From the NCBI RefSeq assembly GCF_015645465.1, contig NZ_JADOEL010000021.1, forward strand, positions 1-64,000: 64,000 nt of DNA, written 5' to 3'. Both the position numbers and the translations under genes were made by a program. Positions 33,992-43,103 of this stretch are shown piece after piece. Within the stretch, counting starts at the first letter, position 1, and every line of letters begins with the position of its first letter. The notes beneath the pieces are model-generated. The model was not told the DNA's origin and made no database searches. It saw only the letters and a program-made list of their open reading frames with translations. Source of the DNA: Herminiimonas contaminans (GTDB taxonomy: Bacteria; Pseudomonadota; Gammaproteobacteria; Burkholderiales; Burkholderiaceae_D).

Positions 33992-36031
33992 ATGAAATAC
34001 CCGTTGTCCCGTACCACCATCGCAGCGTCCTTGCTGCTGGCGTTCGGTAGCAGCTTCGCTGCAGAGCCAGCCAATGAATCCAATATTTTCACGCTCGGTG
34101 AAATCAATGTTGCCGGAACTGGCACAACACCACCTGCAGTAGGCGGTGCCAAAGTCACGCGCGAAGAACTGGATGATTTCAACCGTGAAACCGTGGTTGA
34201 TGCACTCGACCTGCTGCCTGGCATCACCACCACCGGCGGTGGCCAGCGCAATGAACGCATGGTGACGGTACGTGGCTTTGACAGCCGCCAGGTACCGGTA
34301 TTCATCGATGGTATTCCGGTCTACGTTCCATATGACGGCAACGTTGATCTGGCGAGATTCACAACTTATGACTTGGCTTCAATCGAAGTAGCGAAAGGCT
34401 TTAGTTCGGTCTTGTATGGTCCCAACACCATTGGTGGTGCGATCAATCTGGTAACACGTCGTCCAGTAAAAGCATTCGAAGGCAATATTGGTGTAGGCGT
34501 ACGCAGCAATGACAAATTCGATGGCAATGGCAAAAGTACCAATGTCAATCTCGGAACCAATCAGGGCACTTGGTACGCCCAACTTGGTTTGTCCTATCTG
34601 GATCGGGATGGCTATACCTTGTCGCGCGATTTCCGCCCTGTAGCTTCACAGCCTAAAGGTGACCGACTCAATGCCTACAATACCGATAAAAAAATCAATA
34701 TGAAGGTCGGCTGGACGCCAAATGCGACTGATGAATATGCATTGAACTACGTGAACCAAAAGGGTGAAAAAGGTAGCCCTCCGTACGCTGGTTCAGCCAT
34801 CAATAAAGCAAATGGCAAACCGGTTACGCCTAATTACTGGCAATGGCCGGCATGGGATAAGGAAAGCTTGTATTTCATCTCCAATACCGCACTCAGCAGC
34901 AACTCCTATATCAAAACGCGTTTGTACTACGACAAATTTACGAACCGCCTAACTTCATTTGATGATGCGACTTATACAACCGTAACCAAATCGAAAAAGT
35001 ACCCTTTCCGTAGCTTCTATGACGACTATACCTACGGTGGTAACGTCGAGTACGGCACCAAACTGTCCGATGTAAATACACTGAAAGTTGCTTTGCATGT
35101 TAAACAGGACGTGCACAGAGAACACGATGAAGGTGATCCGGAACAACGTTCTGAAGACCGCACTACATCTTTTAGCGTTGAGGATACGCACAAGCTCACG
35201 AACAAGCTGGATTTGATCGTAGGTGCCAGCTATGACAAGCGTCAGGAAAAGCAGGGGCAAAAATACAATTCCGGCGTCATGACGAATTTCCCTGTCAAGG
35301 ATTCCTCGGCCTTCAATCCACAGGCAGGTTTGATTTATCACACATCGGAAACCGGCAATGCGTACCTGACCGTCGCACGCAAGTCACGCTTCCCGACTAT
35401 CAAACAACGCTATTCCGCAGGCTTGGGTACTGCAGTGCCTAACCCGAATTTGAATGTCGAACGTTCCATCAACTATCAGTTGGGTATTTCGGAAAAATTG
35501 ACATCAAAAGTTCGAGTAGATGCTGCGATTTTTTATAACGACATCACCGACATGATGCAAAACGTCCAATTGGGCATAATTTGTCCTAGTGGAAATCCTT
35601 GCAATCAAATGCAAAACATCGGCAAAGTGTCTAGCAAGGGGATTGAACTCGGCCTTACTGCAGCTGTCACCAATACGCTTGAATTGGGTGGTAACTACAC
35701 ATACCTCGACCGGAAAAACAAAAGCGATGCGAAGCTGCTAACCGACGCTCCTGCACACAAGTTGTTTGCCTATGCCAAATGGGCTGCGACCCCAAGCATG
35801 AACGTCATCGGTAGCGCAGAGTACAACTCCAAACGCTACAGCAACAGTGACGATGCAAGCCGTTATGCAGCGGGTTTTAGCCTGGTCAACGCCAAGTTAA
35901 GCTATACCTTGCAGAAAGACGTAACCCTTGAAGCAGGCGTCAACAATCTGCTGGATCGTAACTACGCGTATTCCGAGGGCTACTACGAGGAAGGCCGTAA
36001 TTTCTTCGCTAACATGAACTACCGTTTCTAA
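33992..36031 (+). CDS. TonB-dependent outer-membrane receptor
   Basis: This 679-residue protein has a signal peptide (about residues 1-23, ending SSFA). The plug domain has VDALDLLPGITTTGGGQRNERMVTVRGFDSRQVPVFIDGIPV and SVLYGPNTIGGAINLVTRRP. A 22-strand barrel ends in the terminal-Phe signature NMNYRF. It is the first gene of a tight operon with a periplasmic binding protein and a di-heme oxidoreductase. The upstream element resembles that of modE, so the cargo may be an oxyanion complex; siderophore or cobalamin-type cargo cannot be excluded. Confidence 0.9.
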   Translation: MKYPLSRTTIAASLLLAFGSSFAAEPANESNIFTLGEINVAGTGTTPPAVGGAKVTREELDDFNRETVVDALDLLPGITTTGGGQRNERMVTVRGFDSRQVPVFIDGIPVYVPYDGNVDLARFTTYDLASIEVAKGFSSVLYGPNTIGGAINLVTRRPVKAFEGNIGVGVRSNDKFDGNGKSTNVNLGTNQGTWYAQLGLSYLDRDGYTLSRDFRPVASQPKGDRLNAYNTDKKINMKVGWTPNATDEYALNYVNQKGEKGSPPYAGSAINKANGKPVTPNYWQWPAWDKESLYFISNTALSSNSYIKTRLYYDKFTNRLTSFDDATYTTVTKSKKYPFRSFYDDYTYGGNVEYGTKLSDVNTLKVALHVKQDVHREHDEGDPEQRSEDRTTSFSVEDTHKLTNKLDLIVGASYDKRQEKQGQKYNSGVMTNFPVKDSSAFNPQAGLIYHTSETGNAYLTVARKSRFPTIKQRYSAGLGTAVPNPNLNVERSINYQLGISEKLTSKVRVDAAIFYNDITDMMQNVQLGIICPSGNPCNQMQNIGKVSSKGIELGLTAAVTNTLELGGNYTYLDRKNKSDAKLLTDAPAHKLFAYAKWAATPSMNVIGSAEYNSKRYSNSDDASRYAAGFSLVNAKLSYTLQKDVTLEAGVNNLLDRNYAYSEGYYEEGRNFFANMNYRF

Positions 36032-36041
36032 GAGTTTCACT

Positions 36042-37376
36042 ATGCTACGTACACCATTTTTTCTCGGTAAGCTGTTCGCTACTGCGCTCTTCAGCTTCGT
36101 CTCTGTCATCGCTTTGGCGGCAGACAAGCCTGCGGGCAAGGTCGTGGTCATGACCAGTTATCCGGAAGAAGTGGTGTCGCGTTTCGAAGCTGCTTTTGAA
36201 AAAGCGCATCCCGGTACGCGCGTCGAAATACTCTGGCGCCGTTCCGGAGATGCCTTGTCTTACTTACGCAAACCGAATCAAGGCAATGTCGATGTCTACT
36301 GGACACCGGCACAACGCAATTTTCAAATCCTCGCCCAAGAGGGTGCATTCCGGCGCCCTGATCTGGATATGACGGGTCTGCCTGCCAAAGTCGGCGGCTT
36401 TCCTATCTCCGATCCTGCCGGTTTCTATCTCGCCAGCGAAATTGCGGGCTATGGCCTGGCGATCAATCCACAACGCCTGCAAGACAAAAAATTAGTACAA
36501 CCCCGACAATGGACAGACCTGACCGCTCCCGAGTGGCAAGACGAAATCGTTTTCCCGGTGCCGGGCAAGGTAGGCTTCGCACCGATACTGATAGACATCA
36601 TCCTGCAAGGTCATGGCTGGGATAAAGGCTGGGCGCTGCTGCAGGCTATCGGTAGCAACGCGAAACTATTGGGTCAGGGTGGAGCCAATATTTCTGATGA
36701 CGTACGTAACGGCCAGGCCAGTGTCGGCGTTTCCATCGACTTCTTCATCAAATCAGCGATCGCGAATGGCGCGCCGCTGCAATTTATCTACCCCGGCATT
36801 ACCGGTTATTCGCCAGCACATGTAGGCATCATGAAAGGCGCACCGAACCCGGAAGCAGCGCGCGCATTTGCTACCTTCGTTTTGTCGGATGAAGGGCAAA
36901 AAATCTTGTTCCATCACGACACCCGTAAACTGCCGGTGCGTCCCGCAGTCTATGCGAACAAACCAGCTGGCTACTACGATCCGTTCGAAGCAGCCAAGGC
37001 CATGCCGTTTGTGTTTGATACCACGCACGCACTCGCGCGTCAGGGCTTGAACAACACTTTGTACGACGTATTGATCAGCAATGAACATGCGCGCCTGCGT
37101 CAGACCAATGACAAAGTCATGCAGGCTGAACGTGCTGCCAACACCGCTGCCTTGAAAGCAAAAGCGGCGCAAGCGCGCAACCTGCTCGATGCGGTGCCAG
37201 TAAGCGAAGCGGAAGCCGACAAACTCGCGCCGCAATTTGTGTTTGCCTTCGATGAAACCACAGACACACATCGCAACGACGCCATCACCGCACAATGGAC
37301 GGCACGCATACGGCAAAACCGTGACCGCGCAGAGCAACTGGCGCAAGAAGTATTGAACACCGCAGGTACAAAGTGA
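36042..37376 (+). CDS. Periplasmic solute-binding protein (family 1 type) with long C-terminal tail
   Basis: This 444-residue protein has a signal peptide cleaved near ALAA. The core (about 30-340) resembles Fe(III)/thiamine/phosphonate-type ABC binding proteins: VVVMTSYPEEVVSRFEAAFEKAHPG, NVDVYWTP, and the hinge PGITGYSPAHVGIMKGAPNPEAA. A further about 100 residues (Ala/Lys-rich helix AANTAALKAKAAQARNLL) are unusual. No permease or ATPase gene follows. It starts ten bases after the receptor and overlaps the next gene by four bases (GTGA), so all three should be made together. Confidence 0.8.
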   Translation: MLRTPFFLGKLFATALFSFVSVIALAADKPAGKVVVMTSYPEEVVSRFEAAFEKAHPGTRVEILWRRSGDALSYLRKPNQGNVDVYWTPAQRNFQILAQEGAFRRPDLDMTGLPAKVGGFPISDPAGFYLASEIAGYGLAINPQRLQDKKLVQPRQWTDLTAPEWQDEIVFPVPGKVGFAPILIDIILQGHGWDKGWALLQAIGSNAKLLGQGGANISDDVRNGQASVGVSIDFFIKSAIANGAPLQFIYPGITGYSPAHVGIMKGAPNPEAARAFATFVLSDEGQKILFHHDTRKLPVRPAVYANKPAGYYDPFEAAKAMPFVFDTTHALARQGLNNTLYDVLISNEHARLRQTNDKVMQAERAANTAALKAKAAQARNLLDAVPVSEAEADKLAPQFVFAFDETTDTHRNDAITAQWTARIRQNRDRAEQLAQEVLNTAGTK

Positions 37377-38746
37377 AACTTGGGCGTCTTGTTGGCTACC
37401 TCGGTATCTTGCCGCTAGCCTTTCTGTTAAGCGGCGCGGCCAGCGTAGATCCGAAAGCATTGAGCGGCGGCACTGCCACCGTGTTTGATGACAGCCGTGA
37501 AGCATACTCGCTACCGAGTCCGGTCATGGACCCGGACAATGTCGCCGCATTCGCACAAGGCCGTAGCCTGTTCCGTCAGTCCTGGGTCATCGCTCCGGCG
37601 AATGACAGGGCGGCCGGGCTCGGCCCGCTGTACAACCGTATTTCCTGCATCGCCTGTCATGCCAAGAACGGTCGTGGCGGCGCGCCGGATGGTCCCGACG
37701 GCACCATGCAGGCGATGCTCTTGCGCCTCAGCATACCCGGCGCCAATCCGCATGGTGGCCCGAAACCACATCCGGCCTATGGCGACCAACTGAATGAACG
37801 CGGTGTGCCTGGCGTACCGGGTGAGGGTATAGGCTTTCTGATCTATGACGAGCATGTGGAAACACTGCCTGACGGCACCAAAGTAACGCTGCGCAAACCC
37901 AATGTGCATTTCAAGGAAATGGCTTACGGCGCACTCGGCTCAGACATCATGGTGTCACCACGCGTAGGCCCGGTCGTGTACGGCCTGGGGCTGCTGGAAG
38001 CAATCAGCGACGACACCATATTGGCCATGGCCAAACAAACCAAACCGGATGGTATCGCAGGGCGCGTGAATATCGTGTGGGACGCGATGGCGCAGAAAGA
38101 GGCAATAGGCCGCTTCGGCATGAAAGCAAATGTCGCGACATTGACCGAACAAATCGCCAATGCGTTCTCCGGCGATCTCGGCATTACTTCGCCATTGATG
38201 CCGCATGAGAATTGCACCAAGGTACAAACTGCATGTCAGCGTGCTCCGTCCGGTGGCGAACCCGAACTGACACGTGCAGAGTTATATGCGACGGTGTTTT
38301 ATCAACGCATGTTGGCAGTCCCGGCACGCCGCGATGTGAATGACAAACAAGTCATACACGGCAACCGCTTGTTTGTGCAGGCACGCTGCATAGCCTGTCA
38401 TGTCGCGCCTTTGCGTACGCGCCCGGATGCTGCGTTACCTGCATTATCAAATCAGTTGATACGGCCTTACACCGATTTGCTGCTGCACGATATGGGGCAG
38501 GGCCTGGCCGATGGCCGCAGTGACTACCTGGCGAATGGCAGGGAATGGCGTACGCCACCACTGTGGGGCATAGGCCTGACGCACAAGGTCAATCCAGATG
38601 CTGGTTATCTGCACGACGGCCGCGCCCGTACCTTGCTGGAAGCCATCATGTGGCACGGTGGTGAAGGCAATTATTCGAAGGAAGCAGTCCGTGCGATGTC
38701 GACCGAAGATCGTACTGCCTTGTTGCGTTTCCTGGAATCACTGTGA
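37373..38746 (+). CDS. Di-heme oxidoreductase (c-type cytochrome)
   Basis: This 457-residue protein has an N-terminal signal (GYLGILPLAFLLSGAAS) and two CIACH heme-c sites, one near residue 98 and one near 340. This is the layout of the DHOR/thiol-oxidoreductase-like family, related to bacterial di-heme peroxidases. It also has DAGYLHDGRARTLLEAIMWHGGEG near the end, typical of this family. It is periplasmic and translationally coupled to the binding protein. It may change the redox state of whatever the receptor and binding protein carry; this is inference. Confidence 0.85.
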   Translation: MKLGRLVGYLGILPLAFLLSGAASVDPKALSGGTATVFDDSREAYSLPSPVMDPDNVAAFAQGRSLFRQSWVIAPANDRAAGLGPLYNRISCIACHAKNGRGGAPDGPDGTMQAMLLRLSIPGANPHGGPKPHPAYGDQLNERGVPGVPGEGIGFLIYDEHVETLPDGTKVTLRKPNVHFKEMAYGALGSDIMVSPRVGPVVYGLGLLEAISDDTILAMAKQTKPDGIAGRVNIVWDAMAQKEAIGRFGMKANVATLTEQIANAFSGDLGITSPLMPHENCTKVQTACQRAPSGGEPELTRAELYATVFYQRMLAVPARRDVNDKQVIHGNRLFVQARCIACHVAPLRTRPDAALPALSNQLIRPYTDLLLHDMGQGLADGRSDYLANGREWRTPPLWGIGLTHKVNPDAGYLHDGRARTLLEAIMWHGGEGNYSKEAVRAMSTEDRTALLRFLESL

Positions 38747-38821
38747 GATAAAAATCCTGCTTCCACTATGCGCGCCGACATGTGACACTGTGCACATCAA
38801 CGCATAAATGGAAGAATCATC

Positions 38822-39019
38822 ATGGCCAAGAAAGAAGAACTCGATCCGGAAACACTCGCACTGATCAACTGGTGCATAGAAGTAGAGGGATTCCTGGTTG
38901 CCGGTGGCGCCACCGTAGCAGAAGCACAAGATCATATCGAAGAACAAATCGAATGGTTCACCGACTTGTTCTATGACGGTTTAACGCCTGAAGAAGCGGC
39001 GAAGGAAGCATTGGCCTGA
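38822..39019 (+). CDS. Small acidic protein of unknown function
   Basis: This 65-residue acidic, helical protein (KKEELDPETLALINWCIEVEGF; AEAQDHIEEQIEWF; LTPEEAAKEALA) has no signal peptide. Its single ATG (38822) has GGAAGAATC before it. It follows the di-heme gene by 75 bases and ends just before a terminator, so it is probably the last gene of the receptor operon. Not recognised as a family. Confidence 0.65.
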   Translation: MAKKEELDPETLALINWCIEVEGFLVAGGATVAEAQDHIEEQIEWFTDLFYDGLTPEEAAKEALA

Positions 39020-39035
39020 AGTCTGTGTAACTCAG

Positions 39036-39073
39036 AAAAAAGCGCGCTCTGTTTAATCAGGCGCGCTTTTTTG
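39036..39073. terminator. Bidirectional terminator between convergent operons
   Basis: AGCGCGC (39041-39047) pairs with GCGCGCT (39061-39067). An A-run lies on the left and a T6 on the right, serving both the small acidic gene and the convergent ModA-like gene. Confidence 0.85.
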
Positions 39074-39085
39074 TTGGCCGGAGGT

Positions 39086-39919
39086 TTAGTTTCCGGCGGT
39101 AGTCACAGGCGTAAAGCCATATTGCGCAATTAATTTCTGCGCTTGTGGACTCATGAGGAAAAGTGCAAAGCGATACGCTGCCTCATGTGATTTCTTGTCA
39201 CGGGTGACGACAGTCAAACCATAGTCTGACGTGACGGCCAGGCCCGCTGGCAATGGCACACTAGTGAACTTGGGGTCTGGCGTTGTTTGACGCGAACTGC
39301 AATAGCCGAGTGAAATATGCACCTTCTTGCGAGCAAAGAAGTATTCCATCGCATTCACACCGGCTGGCACCGGTGGATTGTTTTTGCCGCCGACCAGTTG
39401 CTGTGCCTTGGCTTCCAGGATGGCCTGCGCACCGGGTCGGAGTTTCTCAGCGCGAGCAAATACCTGCCATGCATAGTCGCCACCCGGATCTGCTTTCGGC
39501 GTCGAAGTGCCGAGACCGACCTTGGGATCAAGCAAACGATCCAGTACGTTGTCCGTCGTCAGACCTGACTCCGGCAAGGCCTTCGCACATAGCTGGTTAC
39601 GTAGCATTACCACCGGTTGCGTGGCCCAGCCTCGATCTGCCAGTGCTTGCGGATGTTCCATATTGGCCGACGCAAAGATGTCGGTTTGCTCACCGTTCTC
39701 TATGCGTTCACGCAACAGACCGGCAGGGCCGAATTGCGCATCTATCTTTTGTCCGGTCTGCTGCGTGTAGAGTTGCGCTACCGCCGTCATCGCACCGGTC
39801 AGGCTACCTGCCGCCAGTACTTTAACCGGTGGCTGTGTCTGAGCCGCAGTGTCTGCCCAGGCAGCGCTGCTTAGCAATGCCACCGACCACGCGAAATAGG
39901 AAGAGTTTATTTTCATCAT
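39086..39919 (-). CDS. ModA-like molybdate/tungstate-type periplasmic binding protein (orphan)
   Basis: This 277-residue protein has a signal peptide (ending AAWA). The ModA-type core has VKVLAAGSLTGAMTAVAQLY, with the oxyanion-binding Ser in AAGSL. FGPAGLLRERIENGEQTDIFASANMEHP follows, and later VTSDYGLTVVTRD. It differs from the modA of the transport operon (47505-48260), and no permease or ATPase gene accompanies it. It lies 17 bases downstream of a TonB receptor gene, so it probably takes a molybdate-like anion from that receptor. Confidence 0.85.
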   Translation of the reverse strand: MMKINSSYFAWSVALLSSAAWADTAAQTQPPVKVLAAGSLTGAMTAVAQLYTQQTGQKIDAQFGPAGLLRERIENGEQTDIFASANMEHPQALADRGWATQPVVMLRNQLCAKALPESGLTTDNVLDRLLDPKVGLGTSTPKADPGGDYAWQVFARAEKLRPGAQAILEAKAQQLVGGKNNPPVPAGVNAMEYFFARKKVHISLGYCSSRQTTPDPKFTSVPLPAGLAVTSDYGLTVVTRDKKSHEAAYRFALFLMSPQAQKLIAQYGFTPVTTAGN

Positions 39920-39936
39920 GTTCCGCTTTCAGGAAA

Positions 39937-42057
39937 TCAGAAATCCATTTGCATCGATGCGCGTATGGTGCGTGGCGCACCCAGCGTGCCTGTACCTGCA
40001 CCAGTACCTGTATAGCCGTTCTGTCCGCTCGGTGTGATGTTGGCCCAGTAGAGCTCGTCGGTGACATTGTTGATGGCAAGGCGCCAGGTGGTCGGACGTC
40101 CCATCAGCAGGGTCGAGTAACGTGCGCCCAGATCAGCAACGGTGTAACCATCTACCTTGTAGGAGTTGGTGCTGTCGCCCTGACGGCTGCCCGCGTGGCT
40201 GACGTTCAGGTTAACAGCGAGACCCGGCACAGCGGCGATGCGATAGTCGAGCAGGATGTTGCTGACGATGCGCGACAAGCCCATGATTTGTTTACCCGCG
40301 GTCGTTGCGCTGGCGGTGTTTAGCAAACGTGGATCAAGGTAGGTAAGACCACCATACATGGTGAGGTTGCGTGTCAATGCACCATTTGCCGTCAGCTCCA
40401 GGCCACGGTTGCGCTGATCGCCCTGTACCGCAAACACGCCATTCTGCACGTAAGCAAACGGACGTTCGATCTGGAACAAGGCTGCACCGACATTAACTTT
40501 TTCAAATGCGTGTTTGTAACCCAGTTCCCATTGCTTGCTGCGGTAAGGAGCTGTTGTGCTTGTGCCCGAGGTCTCGCCTTGCTGCAGGCTGTCGGCATAA
40601 GATGCGTAGACCGTCGTATTCTTTTGCGGCTTGTATGACACAGTCGCATTGCTGCTGAGGCCGCTATCGTTGTAGTACTTGCCCGGTGCTATTGAACCAT
40701 TCGGATTGTTGCCGCTTTGGTCTATCCAGCTTTTACTGAGGTACAAACCTGCTGACCATTGCTCGTTGAATCCTACCGTGTCGCCAACCGTAATCGCCTG
40801 TTGGCGCGTGGTTTGTGCCTTGTAGCGATTCTTGAAGTTGGGAATGTTGCCCGGCTGATTGAAGACGGTCGGATTGTTTAAATTTGAGGTACCCAAGCCA
40901 ATTGCGCCAGTTGTGTATGGCGAGTATCTGTCCCATTCAAAGCCCGTAGTCGACACTACGATATCGTGTGTCATGCCTGCCGCATTCACACGACCATTCA
41001 ATGCCAGGTTATAGCTAAGGATTTCATCCAGGCTAAAAGTCGTCGTCGCTACTTTGACGCTGTATGCCCCCGCATTGTTGGTCAGGGTATTGGTCGGTAC
41101 TGTCGACGCACGGTCGCTGCTTTGTTTCAGGATGCCCGCTGTGACGTTCCAGTTTTGATTCAGCCTGTGCTTAAGACGTGCACTATAGGTTTCAGTCACA
41201 TTGTCATCACCTGCAAATGGCTGGCCGTAGCCTACTCGTTTCGGATCAGGCGCGGCCGGGTACGCCACACCCGTACCCAGCTCAAATGTTCCTGGCAAGC
41301 CTTTGCTGGTGTAGTGATAACGGCTGATATTTGTTTCCAGCTTGGTGTCGCTGGTGAGCTGCACGTCAAACGCCAGGCTCGCCAGTTTGCGATCCAGCTT
41401 GCTGCGATCGACATAGCTTTCACCGCCTTCATCCAACAAGTTGACGCGGAAGCCGAAACGCTTATCTTCACCAAAGCGATCACTAATGTCCGCGCTCACC
41501 GAGCCCGAACCCCGGCTGGCATAACCAAGCGAGAAGCGACGCAAAGGTGTTTCGGTAGGGCGCTTCAATACATAGTTGAAAGTGCCGGCCGGGCTTGCTG
41601 GGCCATACAAGGCACCGGCCAAACCATTCAATACTTCTATACGGTCAAACTGTTCGATCGGGTAGTCGGTAGTGGCCGCGATGTTCATGCCATCTATGCG
41701 CGTGTTCTGTACTACGCCTGCCTGCAAGCCGCGCGTCTGCGGCCGTATGTTTTCGCCTTGCACGGAAGGCATGTAGCGGAAAGCTTCGCGCACGCTTTTC
41801 AGTTGCTGGTTTTCCAGCAGTTCGGCTGGTACGACATTGATTGCGTACGGTGTGTCCAGCACACTTTTCTCGCCGAGCGGGCCCATGCTCGCCGTTTCCG
41901 GTTTGTACGCAGGGGCACCGGTGCCGATGACATCGACAGTATCAAGTACGGCGGCTTTATCCGCAGCGTAAGCAGGCAGGCTCGCAATAGCGAGCGCCAA
42001 TACCGTCATACCCGAGGCATGACGGGAAAGTGTAGGTTTGTTTTTCAGGGTTTTCAT
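39937..42057 (-). CDS. TonB-dependent outer-membrane receptor
   Basis: This 706-residue protein has a signal peptide (MTVLALAIASLPAYAADK region). A plug has TVDVIGTGAP (TonB-box region), ESVREA-type SVREAFRYMPSVQGENI and PEGTF-like SPAGTFNYVLKRP. The barrel ends in ASMQMDF with terminal Phe. This branch resembles siderophore/FhuE-like receptors. The frame extends nine codons to a GTG; ATG 42057 fits the signal peptide. The next gene is the orphan ModA-like protein, and the divergent neighbour is a ModE-type regulator. Confidence 0.9.
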   Translation of the reverse strand: MKTLKNKPTLSRHASGMTVLALAIASLPAYAADKAAVLDTVDVIGTGAPAYKPETASMGPLGEKSVLDTPYAINVVPAELLENQQLKSVREAFRYMPSVQGENIRPQTRGLQAGVVQNTRIDGMNIAATTDYPIEQFDRIEVLNGLAGALYGPASPAGTFNYVLKRPTETPLRRFSLGYASRGSGSVSADISDRFGEDKRFGFRVNLLDEGGESYVDRSKLDRKLASLAFDVQLTSDTKLETNISRYHYTSKGLPGTFELGTGVAYPAAPDPKRVGYGQPFAGDDNVTETYSARLKHRLNQNWNVTAGILKQSSDRASTVPTNTLTNNAGAYSVKVATTTFSLDEILSYNLALNGRVNAAGMTHDIVVSTTGFEWDRYSPYTTGAIGLGTSNLNNPTVFNQPGNIPNFKNRYKAQTTRQQAITVGDTVGFNEQWSAGLYLSKSWIDQSGNNPNGSIAPGKYYNDSGLSSNATVSYKPQKNTTVYASYADSLQQGETSGTSTTAPYRSKQWELGYKHAFEKVNVGAALFQIERPFAYVQNGVFAVQGDQRNRGLELTANGALTRNLTMYGGLTYLDPRLLNTASATTAGKQIMGLSRIVSNILLDYRIAAVPGLAVNLNVSHAGSRQGDSTNSYKVDGYTVADLGARYSTLLMGRPTTWRLAINNVTDELYWANITPSGQNGYTGTGAGTGTLGAPRTIRASMQMDF

Positions 42058-42171
42058 AGTAATCAAAAGAGGGCGGCGTAGCACGGTGTTGCCGCACGAG
42101 GAGACCTGGTACTGCGGATCTGATACTGCTCAATGTCGGGGAGACATCGGCATCCGGCGCCAGATTCTAAT

Positions 42172-42194
42172 CGATATAACTTTTAACTACATAA
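42172..42194 (-). promoter_or_regulatory. Mo-regulon-like element in the receptor/regulator divergent region
   Basis: Read on the minus strand, this 23-bp stretch matches the element before modE at 22 of 23 positions; a C becomes A at position 7. It contains TTAAAAGTTATATCG. It lies 115 bases before the receptor start and 145 bases before the divergent regulator. Confidence 0.7.
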
Positions 42195-42338
42195 TGAAAA
42201 TACGTATGTCGTTGTATTTTTGTTGATATGACGCTGCACGGACTCGCTGGGAAACTGACAAAATCATGCGCATGATTGGTATATTTCAAGCAAATCTGGG
42301 CGAAAATACGCCCATTCAGTAAAAGTCCAAGCCAAGCC

Positions 42339-42755
42339 ATGCCTAAAAGCCAGACTAAAAAATCCCAGGTCCCGCAGCCACGCGTACGTGTGTTGATGGG
42401 GGAATTGACCGCGATGGGCCCAGGTCGCGCCGACCTGATCGATGCGATAGAACGTACCGGTTCCATTTCGGCTGCAGGCCGCGAGATGAATATGTCCTAC
42501 CGCCGTGCATGGACATTGGTGGAAACCACCAATGCATCCTTCATCGAACCACTGGTGGTGACCAGTACCGGTGGCAGCGGTGGTGGTGGTGCACTGGTCA
42601 CAGACTTCGGCCGCGGTGTGGTTGAGCGCTATCGCGCGATGGAACGCAAGGCATCGAAAGCCATCAGCAGCGACTTCGCCGTATTCAGCAAACTCTTATC
42701 CACCACTCCGCCGCCGGCAAGCAAAGCCAAGACCAGCAAGACGCCGCAAAAGTAA
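42339..42755 (+). CDS. ModE-type regulator lacking the sensor domain
   Basis: This 138-residue protein carries the winged-helix LysR/ModE DNA-binding domain: LIDAIERTGSISAAGREMNMSYRRAW, then the wing with STGGSGGGGALVTDFGRGVVERYR. After it comes only a Ser/Lys/Pro tail; the TOBE (MOP) molybdate-sensing domains of full ModE are absent. It is divergent from the TonB receptor and ModA-like pair and probably controls them. The start ATG 42339 fits the family; the frame opens 21 codons earlier. Confidence 0.85.
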   Translation: MPKSQTKKSQVPQPRVRVLMGELTAMGPGRADLIDAIERTGSISAAGREMNMSYRRAWTLVETTNASFIEPLVVTSTGGSGGGGALVTDFGRGVVERYRAMERKASKAISSDFAVFSKLLSTTPPPASKAKTSKTPQK

Positions 42756-42766
42756 GCCCGGCACCC

Positions 42767-42807
42767 ATCTGTAGCGATAGGATCAACCTATCGCTACAGA
42801 TATTTTC
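42767..42807 (+). terminator. Terminator after the ModE-type regulator
   Basis: A perfect 15-bp stem (ATCTGTAGCGATAGG and its complement) with loop ATCAA, followed by ATTTTCCTT. Confidence 0.85.
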
Positions 42808-42904
42808 CTTAACAAAAAATTGATACAACCCTCCTGTATTTCGGCTAATCTTTGCTTACGAAACGCAAGGAAACACTGATAAATACTTGCGTTAGGTAGT
42901 ACAA

Positions 42905-42928
42905 CGCTATATTCTTACGGATATAGCG
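42905..42928. promoter_or_regulatory. Palindrome resembling a ModE box
   Basis: CGCTATAT (42905-42912) and ATATAGCG (42921-42928) are perfect inverted arms 8 bases apart. This closely follows the classical ModE operator pattern of CGCTATATA-type half-sites. It lies between the regulator's terminator and the unknown gene at 43104. Confidence 0.5.
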
Positions 42929-43013
42929 AAATCGGTTTAACCCGCGCACTGCGAAATACATACCCTTCCGGCACAATTTTCCACGCTGATAACCGAACGC
43001 GTTATTAATCCCT

Positions 43014-43063
43014 GTCACCGACTTTGCATCGCACGATGCTGATGCAATAGAACCGTCGGTGAC
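43014..43063. other. Strong nested stem-loop in a probable 5' leader
   Basis: Outer arms GTCACCGAC (43014-43022) and GTCGGTGAC (43055-43063). Inside them TGCATC pairs with GATGCA, and GCATCG/CGATGC can form an alternative inner hairpin. It lies 40 bases before the next gene and could be a regulatory leader. The rest of 42808-43103 shows no convincing gene. Confidence 0.45.
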
Positions 43064-43103
43064 TTTGTGTATATCCAGTTGAATCATTAACAGGACAAAC
43101 ATC

